Notes under the pieces: generated by a model | What the model saw: only the letters and a program-made list of their open reading frames with translations | Told to the model about the DNA's origin: nothing | Databases searched by the model: none | Source of the DNA: an uncultured Caproiciproducens sp. | GTDB lineage: Bacteria; Bacillota; Clostridia; Oscillospirales; Acutalibacteraceae | Assembly: GCF_963664915.1 (NCBI RefSeq) | Contig: NZ_OY761810.1 | Location: forward strand, 2,432,661-2,496,660 | Reading direction: 5' to 3' | DNA: 64,000 nt | Program-made: the position numbers and the translations under genes | In this document: positions 10,189 to 18,090 of the stretch, piece after piece | Position numbering within the stretch: position 1 is the first letter of the stretch | Layout: every line of letters begins with the position of its first letter

Positions 10189-10210
10189 TTAGTAAATTGT
10201 GTGATATAAT
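10182..10210 (+). promoter_or_regulatory. promoter of the DUF2975-HTH operon
   Basis: TTGATA (10182-10187), a 17-bp spacer and TATAAT (10205-10210), with an upstream TGA that extends the -10 box. This is a near-consensus sigma A promoter 33 nt before the chosen start codon. Confidence 0.85.
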
Positions 10211-10242
10211 ACGAACGGAAACACATGAAAGGGGACTGCTGT

Positions 10243-10689
10243 ATGTGGAACTGTTCCAAATCTTTAACGCTTTCCATATTTTGCACCAGACTTTTTGCTG
10301 TACTGCTGGCAATAGGGGTATGTACCGCGCCCATCATCGTCAACTGGTACTTTGGCGGTTCGTCAGGAACACAGGCGCTGCATTTGCCGTTTCGCATTAC
10401 AATCTATCTTTGTGCGATACCGGGTTTTATTTTGCTTTACTGCCTGAATGCTCTGTTGAAGAACATTAGAGCAGGCAGCGTTTTTGTAGATGAAAATACG
10501 AGAATGCTCAGGATTATCTCATGGAGCTGTATCGCGGTGGGCATTGTTACATTTGCTGCGGGATTTTATTATGTGTCGTTTTTTCTTGTGGCGGTTGCCT
10601 GCGCTTTCTTCGCACTGATTATTCGTGTCATTAAAAATATATTTGAGCAGGCGATTGAACTGAAGAGTGAAAATGACTTCACCATTTAA
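10243..10689 (+). CDS. DUF2975 membrane protein
   Basis: A 148-residue integral membrane protein with four predicted hydrophobic segments and the DUF2975 arrangement, including the short conserved loop VFVDENTRMLRIISW between segments two and three. Function is unknown. In Firmicutes such proteins are commonly encoded directly before a YozG-like HTH regulator, as here, 15 nt downstream. The ATG at 10243 was chosen because AAAGGGGA at 10228-10235 is spaced for it; an in-frame ATG at 10225 precedes this site. Confidence 0.8.
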   Translation: MWNCSKSLTLSIFCTRLFAVLLAIGVCTAPIIVNWYFGGSSGTQALHLPFRITIYLCAIPGFILLYCLNALLKNIRAGSVFVDENTRMLRIISWSCIAVGIVTFAAGFYYVSFFLVAVACAFFALIIRVIKNIFEQAIELKSENDFTI

Positions 10690-10704
10690 AGAATGGAGAA
10701 AAAC

Positions 10705-10914
10705 ATGCCCATTATCATTAATTTAGACGTTATCATGGCAAAACGAAAAATAACATCCGGTGAGCTGTCAGATAAAATTGGAATTACACCGGCAAATTTA
10801 TCAATATTGAAAAACAACAAGGCAAAGGCAATCCGCTTTTCTACTCTGGAAGCTTTGTGCCGTGAGCTGAAGTGTCAGCCTGCGGATATTTTAGAATATA
10901 CTGATATGGAATAG
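10705..10914 (+). CDS. small Cro/XRE-type HTH regulator (YozG-like)
   Basis: A 69-residue single-domain DNA-binding protein. The helix-turn-helix covers about residues 18-45 (ITSGELSDKIGITPANLS), followed by the family's RFSTLEALCRELKCQPADIL block. No sensor domain is present. It lies between two membrane-protein genes and probably controls its own operon, possibly through the paired repeats at 10156-10188. GGAG at 10695-10698 supports the start at 10705. Confidence 0.85.
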   Translation: MPIIINLDVIMAKRKITSGELSDKIGITPANLSILKNNKAKAIRFSTLEALCRELKCQPADILEYTDME

Positions 10915-10925
10915 AGGAGATCAAT

Positions 10926-12500
10926 ATGAATACAACTGAAGAAAACGGGGCCGGTTTGGCACCCGCAACCACTGGTGCGTCCATTTTACCGCAAACGCTG
11001 GAGTATGGTCAGAATCCTATCATCAAAAAGCAGGAAATACCGGTTCCCTTTACAAATGCGGATTCGCTGTTCGCGATGCTTACATTTGTGTGCGGATATC
11101 TTTTCGTGTGGCTGATTAACCCATCCGGCCTTGGGTTCGGTGTAACATTGTTTACAGCCGTATTTTGTACTATGACACTTCTGTACCTGAAAGGCCGCGG
11201 AATTTCTGCTCCAAAACAGAGTAATTTTTGGCTTGCTCTGATATTGCTTTCATCGGTAAATTTTTCGATTTTCACCAATGTTTCCCTGCAGTTTTTTAAT
11301 TTTTTGTTTCTGATGGGATGTGCAGTCTATTGGGTTGCGGTAATGACCTCCGGCCGGATGGAAAAAAATCTAGGAGCGTATTTTTTGCCGGATATCACCA
11401 ATCAGTTATTTAAAGTACCGTTTGCCAATTTTGGCTGTGCTTCAAAAATTGTTAAGCGTACTGCAGTAAAAAATAAAAAGAGCAAATTACTCTTGGCTTC
11501 GCTTGGCGGCGCTCTGGCCATTCTGCCGATTTTCTGTATCGTACTTTCGCTGCTGATGCAGGCGGACGGAACCTTTCAGGCATTGATGCGGAAAATTACC
11601 GATGATGTTGGAAGTCATATCCTCAATTTTTTATTTCGCCTTTTACCGGCCTTTCTGACCGGCAGTTATTTGTTTGGTTTACTGTATGGGAATATTCAAA
11701 AAAGGCGTACGGATGCTATTACAGCAGAAAAAGCTGCAAACTTCTCTCAAAAATGCAAAAGATTCCCCGCCGCCGCCGCCATTACGGCGTTGGTTTTGCT
11801 GTGTGCGTTATATCTCTTTTTCTTCGGCTCGCAGACTGCCGCTCTGTTTACTGCTTTTTCAAGTCAAGGTCCGGACGGGGTTACTTTCGCAGAGTACGCA
11901 AGGCGGGGATTCTTTGAACTTTGCGAAGTCGCTTTTATCAATTTTGGGGTAATGGCATTCTCTGCGTTCTTTACCAGTCAAAGTGAAGTTGAATCCCGAA
12001 TTATGCGGATCATGCATGTTTTTCTTTCAGCAGAAACGCTTTTGTTAATCGCGATTGCTTTAAGTAAAATGATTCTGTATATTGACCGTTACGGACTGAC
12101 TCCCAAACGGGTTTATACCAGCTGGTTCATGATCGTCTTAGCAATCGTCTTTATTATAGTAATCGTATCGCGATTTAAAAAAATTAATTTGGCTCGAAAT
12201 ATCGTATTGTCTTTCGTGATTTGCTTTATGCTCCTTTGCTACGCAAATGTTGACGGAATGATTGTAAAGTACAATATCGGCCGGTATCAGAGTGGAACGC
12301 TGAAAACCGTTGATGTCGATGTGCTGTACGGCGCCCAGGACGCCGCAAAGCCTTATGTGTTGGAACTGTACGGGAATGTAAACGACCATCAGCTAAAGAC
12401 GGAACTGGAGTCTTTTTTACTGGGGCAAAATGAATCTGACAGCCCGTTTCAGGAAATGAATTTACAAAAACTGACGGCCCGCCGCCTTCATATGGAATAG
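10926..12500 (+). CDS. DUF4153/DUF4173-like polytopic membrane protein
   Basis: A 524-residue protein with a soluble N-terminal tail of about 45 residues and roughly a dozen hydrophobic segments, then a short cytoplasmic or extracellular C-terminal region. The pattern fits the DUF4153/DUF4173 group of Firmicute membrane proteins, which often follow DUF2975-HTH pairs; the biochemical role is unknown. Conserved-looking blocks include YFLPDITNQLFKVPF and TPKRVYTSWFMIVLA. GGAG at 10916-10919 precedes the ATG. Function cannot be assigned from sequence. Confidence 0.75.
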   Translation: MNTTEENGAGLAPATTGASILPQTLEYGQNPIIKKQEIPVPFTNADSLFAMLTFVCGYLFVWLINPSGLGFGVTLFTAVFCTMTLLYLKGRGISAPKQSNFWLALILLSSVNFSIFTNVSLQFFNFLFLMGCAVYWVAVMTSGRMEKNLGAYFLPDITNQLFKVPFANFGCASKIVKRTAVKNKKSKLLLASLGGALAILPIFCIVLSLLMQADGTFQALMRKITDDVGSHILNFLFRLLPAFLTGSYLFGLLYGNIQKRRTDAITAEKAANFSQKCKRFPAAAAITALVLLCALYLFFFGSQTAALFTAFSSQGPDGVTFAEYARRGFFELCEVAFINFGVMAFSAFFTSQSEVESRIMRIMHVFLSAETLLLIAIALSKMILYIDRYGLTPKRVYTSWFMIVLAIVFIIVIVSRFKKINLARNIVLSFVICFMLLCYANVDGMIVKYNIGRYQSGTLKTVDVDVLYGAQDAAKPYVLELYGNVNDHQLKTELESFLLGQNESDSPFQEMNLQKLTARRLHME

Positions 12501-12514
12501 ATCGGATAAAATTT

Positions 12515-12549
12515 ACTCCGCAGGAATCATCCTGCGGAGTTATTTTTTT
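12515..12549 (+). terminator. intrinsic terminator before spoIIIA
   Basis: An 11-bp perfect stem (ACTCCGCAGGA with its complement), a 4-nt loop and a T-rich tail. It isolates the DUF2975 operon from the sporulation operon. Confidence 0.92.
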
Positions 12550-12604
12550 GTTCTAACGCGGCCAAGTTGTCCATATCTATGATATTGAAAGAGAGGACAA
12601 GGTA

Positions 12605-13624
12605 ATGGATAACTACAGTGACTCAAGATTTGATTCAGCGGCAAAAGCTGTTTGCGGCAGAATCGGAAAGTATTTCACCCTTTTGCCGCGCGACATAAAG
12701 GTGCAGGCGCAGGAACTAAGGCTTCGCGTGAACAAACCAGTTTCAATCTGCTGCGCAAACGGGATCTATTTTTTAAATCAAAACGGAAGGCTTGCTTGTT
12801 ATCCGGATGGCGAAACGATGCTCGCCAGTAAGGAAGATATCGAGGAATGCTTTCGCAATATCTGCAGCTATTCGATTTACAGCCACCAAAACGAAATAAA
12901 AAATGGGTTTGTCACACTTTCCGGCGGGCACAGAGTCGGCATCAGCGGAACCGCGGTGTTCCAAAATGGAGCAATAACCGGTATAAGAGATATTTCCTCC
13001 ATCAATATTCGCATCGCGCGTGAAATTACCGGATCGGCAAATGAACTTTTTCATTTTCTGAAAAAAGACATAAATTCCGGTGTGCTGATCGTCGGCCCTC
13101 CTGCAAGCGGCAAAACAACAATTCTGCGCGATATTGCCCGTCAGCTTTCAAGCGGTACCTGCGGGGATATCCGAAAGGTGGTTGTGGTTGATGAGCGCGG
13201 TGAATTGGCAGGCACCTGTTTGGGTGTGCCACAAAATGATCTTGGCGTTTGCAGCGACGTTCTTGACGGGTATCCAAAGGCGGAGGGAATTATGCAGGCC
13301 ATCCGGTGTTTGTCACCCGAATTTATCATTTGTGATGAACTTGGCGGAAATGATGAAATCAGCGCGGTAGAGCAAAGCTTAAACGCGGGCGTCAGTATGA
13401 TTTCAACAATCCACGCAGGTAGTATAGATGAGTTTCTAATGAAAAAGCAAGCGGTGGGCCTGCTAAAAACCGGGGCATTCGGCTGCGTTGCCATGTTGAA
13501 CGGGCATGCGGAGCCGGGGAAGATAAAAGGAATTTACAAGGCTGGTGATTTACTTGCTAAAATTGATAGGCGCTTTGATCCTGATTACCGTGGGGGCACT
13601 GGCGGGGTATATGGAGTCGCATAG
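12605..13624 (+). CDS. spoIIIAA: stage III sporulation protein AA, secretion-type ATPase
   Basis: The 339-residue ATPase of the SpoIIIA-SpoIIQ channel joining mother cell and forespore. It has a Walker A motif (VGPPASGKTTIL), an aspartate-box region (VVDERGELAG) and a Walker B-like segment (EFIICDELGG), and resembles secretion/R3H-type ATPases. The last 20 or so residues (after GKIKGIYKAGD) extend past the usual family end because the gene runs 71 nt into spoIIIAB in another frame. GAGAGGA precedes the ATG. It heads a complete eight-gene operon, under sigma E in Bacillus; I saw no clear sigma E promoter here. Confidence 0.95.
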   Translation: MDNYSDSRFDSAAKAVCGRIGKYFTLLPRDIKVQAQELRLRVNKPVSICCANGIYFLNQNGRLACYPDGETMLASKEDIEECFRNICSYSIYSHQNEIKNGFVTLSGGHRVGISGTAVFQNGAITGIRDISSINIRIAREITGSANELFHFLKKDINSGVLIVGPPASGKTTILRDIARQLSSGTCGDIRKVVVVDERGELAGTCLGVPQNDLGVCSDVLDGYPKAEGIMQAIRCLSPEFIICDELGGNDEISAVEQSLNAGVSMISTIHAGSIDEFLMKKQAVGLLKTGAFGCVAMLNGHAEPGKIKGIYKAGDLLAKIDRRFDPDYRGGTGGVYGVA

Positions 13625-14051
13625 GCTTGCAATGCGGGTGGAACAGCTTGAGACATTTCTGCGTTTTGTATCTTCCGCACAGACGGAAATTCGGTTTTCC
13701 GCACTGCCGGTGGAACAGATTGTGCAGAGACATGGCAGTGATTTGGAATTCCTCCGTTTATGCGGAAGTTCTTTTCAAAAGGGCGTTGACTTTTTAACGG
13801 CGTGGCAGACCGGTGTAAGCTGCTGTGCGAAAAACAGCGGGTTTAATGAGAAGGATATTGAACTGCTCAAGGGATTTGGGCGCGGTTTTGGAGTGAGCGA
13901 CACCGATGGCCAGCTGTCGCACTGTGCACTGTATTATGAACTCACAGCACAGAGTCTGAAAGACGCAAGGGACGAAAAAGAAAGAAAATCAAAGCTGTAT
14001 CAAATGTTTGGTGTGTTTTCCGGGATGGCGGCGGCACTCCTGTTATGCTGA
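13554..14051 (+). CDS. spoIIIAB: stage III sporulation protein AB
   Basis: A 165-residue protein with an N-terminal transmembrane segment (MLKLIGALILITVGALAGY) and the family's coiled region, ending in a second hydrophobic stretch (GVFSGMAAALLLC). The TTG at 13554 is chosen because it gives the typical family N-terminus; a GTG three codons upstream is possible. The first 71 nt overlap spoIIIAA. The protein resembles type II secretion GspF-like components and is required for forespore sigma G activity in Bacillus. Confidence 0.9.
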   Translation: MLKLIGALILITVGALAGYMESHRLAMRVEQLETFLRFVSSAQTEIRFSALPVEQIVQRHGSDLEFLRLCGSSFQKGVDFLTAWQTGVSCCAKNSGFNEKDIELLKGFGRGFGVSDTDGQLSHCALYYELTAQSLKDARDEKERKSKLYQMFGVFSGMAAALLLC

Positions 14052-14067
14052 AGATGGAGGAATAAAA

Positions 14068-14262
14068 ATGGACGTGGATTTAATTTTTAAAATTGCCGCA
14101 ATCGGTATTATTGTTGCGGTACTGAATCAGCTGCTGATTCGATCCGGTCGGGAAGATCAGGCGATGATGACGACAATTGCGGGCCTTATTGTGGTACTCA
14201 TGATGATTATTCAGCAAATAGACGCTTTGTTTAAGTCTATTAAATCCATATTCGGTTTATAG
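14068..14262 (+). CDS. spoIIIAC: stage III sporulation protein AC
   Basis: A 64-residue membrane protein with two hydrophobic helices separated by a short polar loop (RSGREDQ), as expected for SpoIIIAC. The ATG at 14068 follows GGAGG by 7 nt; the frame is open further upstream but those codons overlap spoIIIAB and do not match the family. The stop is 2 nt before spoIIIAD. Confidence 0.92.
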   Translation: MDVDLIFKIAAIGIIVAVLNQLLIRSGREDQAMMTTIAGLIVVLMMIIQQIDALFKSIKSIFGL

Positions 14263-14264
14263 CC

Positions 14265-14654
14265 ATGAATATAATTGCCATAGCGGGAATTGCAGTTGTC
14301 GCGGCTATCCTCGCGGTAATGCTGAAACGATATCATCAGGAGTATTCCATCATCATCAGTATTTGTGCCGGAGTGATTATACTGTTTGAAATACTCGCAA
14401 ATATTTCCCCCGCCGTTAAACAGATTAATACTCTTCTTACATCAGCCGGGCTTTCCTCCGAATATGCCGCTATTCTATTTAAATCACTCGGAATCTGTTT
14501 TTTAGCTCAGTTCGCCGCGGATTCCTGTAGGGATGCGGGGGAGAGCGCGTTGGCCTCAAAAGTGGAGCTTGCCGGAAAAATTTCAATCGTAGTGTTGTCG
14601 CTGCCGCTTTTTGAAAAAATTGCGAGTACGGCGGTCGGCCTGATTGGTGGATAA
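14265..14654 (+). CDS. spoIIIAD: stage III sporulation protein AD
   Basis: A 129-residue polytopic membrane protein related to SpoIIIAC, with about four hydrophobic segments and the conserved block ILFKSLGICFLAQFAADSCRDAGE. It forms part of the SpoIIIA membrane complex. Tightly packed between spoIIIAC and spoIIIAE, two nucleotides from each. Confidence 0.94.
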   Translation: MNIIAIAGIAVVAAILAVMLKRYHQEYSIIISICAGVIILFEILANISPAVKQINTLLTSAGLSSEYAAILFKSLGICFLAQFAADSCRDAGESALASKVELAGKISIVVLSLPLFEKIASTAVGLIGG

Positions 14655-14656
14655 GG

Positions 14657-15796
14657 ATGAAAAAAATTGTTTGTTTCTTAGTTCTGATGATCCTCGTAAT
14701 GAGCTTTTCCTCACAGGTTCACGCTGCGTCGAAACAGGAGGATTACTATACTCAGCAGCTTCAGGAAAGTGGGGCGGCAGATCTGGCAGACAAACTTCCG
14801 AACGATACAAAAAAAGCACTTGAAGATTTGGGGATTGAAGATACAAATTGGAAAAACATTACCTCGATTACGCCCAAAAGCATGTTTGACAAAATTATTT
14901 CCGTAGTTGGGGGTAAAACAGGCGAGCCTCTCAGGGCTGTGGTTTCAGTTATCGCGGTGATGCTCTTGTGTGCACTTTTAAACGGAATGAAGCTGTCTTT
15001 CGGCGAAAAACCCTTAGGTGGGGTAATTGGTATGGTTTCAACACTTTGCATCAGCGTCATTGTTGTTAACCCGATTGTGTCCTGTATCTCAAGCGCGGCG
15101 TCGGTTATTCAAACAGCGGCCGGTTTTTTGCTTGCCTGTGTCCCCGTACTGGCGGGAATTATGATTGTAGCAGGCCAGCCAGCCACGGCAGGGTCCTACA
15201 ATCTTTTGATGATGGCGGCGGGAAACGTAATATCCCTGCTGTCCGCCAATATTCTGGTGCCGATGATGAACATATTTTTAGCGCTTTCCATCGTATCCGC
15301 CGTATCACCGAATATTAATCTGAATGGGTTGTGTGAAGCTTTCAATAAGGCAGCAAAATGGATTATGGGATTCTGTATGACCGTATTTACCGGAATGCTT
15401 ACCATGCACGGCATTGTTGCAACCGCGTTGGACACGACGGGGACCCGCACGGCGAAGTTTGTTGTAAGCAGCTTCGTACCTGTTGTGGGCAATGCGTTGG
15501 GAGAAGCGCTCCACACAATCAACGGATGTGTGAAAATGCTCAAATCAGGCGTGAGCGCCTTTGGTCTGCTTGCCGGGATTTTCGTTTTTCTGCCAATTCT
15601 TATTGAGTGTATTGTTTGGCTGATCACCCTGCATCTTTGTATTGGAATCGGTGATATTTTTGATCTGAAAGAAATCAATTCTCTGTTAAAGGCTTCCAGT
15701 AATGTAATTGAAACACTGCTTGGAATTATTCTGTGCTGTATGATGGTTCTTACAGTTTCAACCGTTATCATGCTGATTATCGGGGGTGTATCATGA
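14657..15796 (+). CDS. spoIIIAE: stage III sporulation protein AE
   Basis: A 379-residue protein with a cleavable-looking signal sequence (KKIVCFLVLMILVMSFSSQVHA), an extracytoplasmic domain of about 75 residues and six to eight transmembrane helices. The conserved region around DTTGTRTAKFVVSSFVPVVG is characteristic of SpoIIIAE. The stop overlaps the spoIIIAF start as ATGA. Confidence 0.94.
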   Translation: MKKIVCFLVLMILVMSFSSQVHAASKQEDYYTQQLQESGAADLADKLPNDTKKALEDLGIEDTNWKNITSITPKSMFDKIISVVGGKTGEPLRAVVSVIAVMLLCALLNGMKLSFGEKPLGGVIGMVSTLCISVIVVNPIVSCISSAASVIQTAAGFLLACVPVLAGIMIVAGQPATAGSYNLLMMAAGNVISLLSANILVPMMNIFLALSIVSAVSPNINLNGLCEAFNKAAKWIMGFCMTVFTGMLTMHGIVATALDTTGTRTAKFVVSSFVPVVGNALGEALHTINGCVKMLKSGVSAFGLLAGIFVFLPILIECIVWLITLHLCIGIGDIFDLKEINSLLKASSNVIETLLGIILCCMMVLTVSTVIMLIIGGVS

Positions 15797-16269
15797 ATGC
15801 GGTAAAAGAATGGTCGGCCGCAATCTGCATGGCGGCCCTTGTTGCTGCTATGATGCAAAGTCTTATACCGGGCGGTTCCATGGAACGAATGATTAAATTC
15901 GTAATTGGCGCCTTTGTTATCTGCGCACTGATCGTCCCGCTTGCAAAAATTGCCCCTAAGATTTCAGCAAGCATCCAGCAAAATGAAGACAAACCCGGCA
16001 ATTCACAGCTCGAGGGGACGGTGGAGAAACAATTGTCTTCCGCCGCACAGGAAAGCATTACGAATCTTGTGATGACGGAGTTAAATAATATCAATATAAA
16101 ATGCAAAAATGTTAATGTGATTATGGATACAAATGAAGATGGCAGCATATCAATTAACAAGGTGGTTGTAATTTTGGCAAAAGGACAGGGTGCGGACTGT
16201 GAAAAAGCTTCGGCACATTTAGAAAAGACATTAGGACTCAAAATGGAGGTATCTTCCGATGAAAGCTAA
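15793..16269 (+). CDS. spoIIIAF: stage III sporulation protein AF
   Basis: A 158-residue protein with two N-terminal transmembrane helices (ICMAALVAAMMQSLIP and MIKFVIGAFVICALIVPLAK) and a C-terminal soluble domain with the ring-building motif fold shared by SpoIIIAF, AG and AH. The ATG at 15793 overlaps the spoIIIAE stop and gives the family-like N-terminus; longer in-frame starts would lie inside spoIIIAE. Confidence 0.92.
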   Translation: MNAVKEWSAAICMAALVAAMMQSLIPGGSMERMIKFVIGAFVICALIVPLAKIAPKISASIQQNEDKPGNSQLEGTVEKQLSSAAQESITNLVMTELNNINIKCKNVNVIMDTNEDGSISINKVVVILAKGQGADCEKASAHLEKTLGLKMEVSSDES

Positions 16270-16849
16270 TGACAGCGGCTTAAAAGAGGAAAAAGAGTCA
16301 ATCTTCTCTAAGCTGGCGGAGAATGAGGCTTACCGTAAGATCATTATCATCGGCGGCTTAATTGGAATTGCCTTTATTTTTCTTTCCGGTTATTTGAACA
16401 ATGACCATACCGATACCAAAGCAGTGTCATCCCAGCCTGTGGTTACGGCCGAGCAGTACGCTACAGAACTTGAAACCAGGCTGACGGATATTGTGACCAG
16501 GATACAGGGTGCAGGAACGGCCAAGGTTCTCGTAACACTCGAACGGAGCACACAGTATGTGTACGCAACCGAAGAAAAAAGAAGCAATCAGACCACCGAA
16601 GATAAGTCAGACGGTTCCAATACTAAAAATGAAGTGAATGACAACACGGAGACCAATTACATACTTGTGAAAGATGCCGACGGTGCACAAAAGGCGCTTG
16701 CGGTAACCGAGGTTCAGCCAATCATAAAGGGTGTGGTCGTAGTCTGTGACGGCGGCGACAATCCGACCGTACAGCAGGATGTTATTTCCGCTGTGACAAC
16801 AGCGCTTGATATTACTTCTGTACGGGTATGCGTCATAAAAGCAAAATAA
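16259..16849 (+). CDS. spoIIIAG: stage III sporulation protein AG
   Basis: A 196-residue single-pass protein: cytoplasmic tail, one transmembrane segment (IIIIGGLIGIAFIFLSGYL) and a domain exposed to the intermembrane space of the engulfed forespore. In Bacillus SpoIIIAG forms a large ring. The conserved block GAGTAKVLVTLERSTQYVYA and the C-terminal VQPIIKGVVVVCDGG are present. GGAGG lies 10 nt before the ATG; the start overlaps spoIIIAF by 11 nt. Confidence 0.95.
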   Translation: MKANDSGLKEEKESIFSKLAENEAYRKIIIIGGLIGIAFIFLSGYLNNDHTDTKAVSSQPVVTAEQYATELETRLTDIVTRIQGAGTAKVLVTLERSTQYVYATEEKRSNQTTEDKSDGSNTKNEVNDNTETNYILVKDADGAQKALAVTEVQPIIKGVVVVCDGGDNPTVQQDVISAVTTALDITSVRVCVIKAK

Positions 16850-16873
16850 TTTTAAACGGGGGGAATTCATTCT

Positions 16874-17452
16874 ATGACTATGGGAAAGCGTCAGCTTGTT
16901 CTTGCGGCATTGATTGTGGCGCTCGGCGCGGCGGTCTATTTAAACTGGCAGTTCTCGGGCAGTAATCAATTGCTTGCTACCAACGCGGTCACTTCAATGT
17001 CGGACCATGAATTTGGCGAAGCACAGCTTGCGGATGCTCCGGTATCGGGATCATCTAAAGTAACTTCGTCCGCTTCGTCGGCCGTACAGGCGAACGCAGC
17101 CGCGGCTTCGTATTTCAGTGAAGCACGTCTGTCACGTCAAAAATCCAGAGATCAGTCTGTTGAACTTTTGGAAAAAGTTCTAACAGATGCAAAGTCCAAC
17201 GCCGCAGCGGAAAAAGATGCTGTTGCGCAGGCGGCTTTGATTGCACAAAATACCCTTAAAGAAAGCAATATGGAAAACCTTATTAAGGCAAAGGGGTTTT
17301 CGGACTGCGTTGTGTTTCTTCAGAATTCAGAATGCAGCGTTGTGGTTAAGACGACCGATTCGTCTCAGAACAACGCCATTGTCATCAAGGATATTGTTGC
17401 CGGTCAGTCAGGAATTACCTATGATAAAATCAAAATTGTTGAAGTGAAATAA
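16874..17452 (+). CDS. spoIIIAH: stage III sporulation protein AH
   Basis: The 192-residue SpoIIQ partner that anchors the channel from the mother-cell side. It has an N-terminal transmembrane helix (LVLAALIVALGAAVYLNW), an Ala/Ser-rich linker and a C-terminal domain of about 100 residues beginning at FSEARLSRQKSRDQSVELL, which matches the EscJ/PrgK-like ring domain. It is the last gene of the operon. spoIIQ itself is not in the window. Confidence 0.93.
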   Translation: MTMGKRQLVLAALIVALGAAVYLNWQFSGSNQLLATNAVTSMSDHEFGEAQLADAPVSGSSKVTSSASSAVQANAAAASYFSEARLSRQKSRDQSVELLEKVLTDAKSNAAAEKDAVAQAALIAQNTLKESNMENLIKAKGFSDCVVFLQNSECSVVVKTTDSSQNNAIVIKDIVAGQSGITYDKIKIVEVK

Positions 17453-17522
17453 ATTGTTACAGTTTTTATGATTTAGTTGCCGCACATAGAATTTTCAATT
17501 CCTTTCTGTTCGGATAAAACAT

Positions 17523-17550
17523 TTGATTCTGAAGAAGATTGTGGTATAAT
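17523..17550 (+). promoter_or_regulatory. promoter of the nusB operon
   Basis: TTGATT (17523-17528), a 16-bp spacer and TATAAT (17545-17550), with TGG directly upstream forming an extended -10. The predicted transcript starts about 110 nt before nusB. Confidence 0.8.
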
Positions 17551-17587
17551 GTACCCGTGGATGTTTGAAAATATAATCAGCGGTTAA

Positions 17588-17622
17588 AACCCTCCACATA
17601 TCGTGGGGGGTTCTTTTAATTT
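17588..17622 (+). terminator. terminator-like hairpin in the nusB leader
   Basis: A 10-bp stem (AACCCTCCAC with GTGGGGGGTT, one wobble), a 5-nt loop and the tail CTTTTAATTT. Because it lies downstream of a good promoter and upstream of nusB, it may act as an attenuator. It could instead end transcription arriving from spoIIIAH. Confidence 0.65.
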
Positions 17623-17667
17623 ATATGAAAAAAGCATGCGGGTGCGGCTGAAAAACGGAGGAAGAAA

Positions 17668-18090
17668 ATGAAAAGACATGAGGCACGGGAACAGGCGTTT
17701 GTCCTTATTTTCGAAAGGAGCATCAATCACGATACAACTGAACAAATTATTGACGCGGCTGGTTTGTCGAGTGATATTATCATAGATGATTTTGCTGAAA
17801 AAATTGCTGTCGGTGTAGAAGAAAACGAAGATGCTCTCAACGCTCAGATTGAGAAGAATATTCGCGGATGGAAAATGAACCGGCTTTCGAAGGTTGCATT
17901 GGCCCTGTTGAAGCTTTCCATCTTTGAAATGATCTTTGAAAAAGATATCCCTGTGAGCGTTTCCATCAATGAAGCGATTGACCTTGCCAAAAAATACGGA
18001 GGAGCCGATGATGCTCCGTTTGTGAACGGTGTGCTTGGTTCAGTCGCAAAAGAGCTTGAAGAGAATAATACACATGAAACGGATCATTGA
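17668..18090 (+). CDS. nusB: transcription antitermination factor NusB
   Basis: A 140-residue all-helical RNA-binding protein that works with NusE/S10 in rRNA antitermination. The N-terminal KRHEAREQAFVLIFE and the C-terminal DIPVSVSINEAIDLAKKYGG are family hallmarks. GGAGGAAG precedes the ATG. The gene heads an operon with a Kae1-like protein, xseA, xseB and a prenyl transferase, a typical Clostridial order. Its stop overlaps the next gene. Confidence 0.96.
   Translation: MKRHEAREQAFVLIFERSINHDTTEQIIDAAGLSSDIIIDDFAEKIAVGVEENEDALNAQIEKNIRGWKMNRLSKVALALLKLSIFEMIFEKDIPVSVSINEAIDLAKKYGGADDAPFVNGVLGSVAKELEENNTHETDH

Noticed and set aside
12560..12604. Sigma E promoter for spoIIIA
   Set aside because: A CATATCTAT sequence resembles a -10 box, but no matching -35 sequence sits at the required distance.
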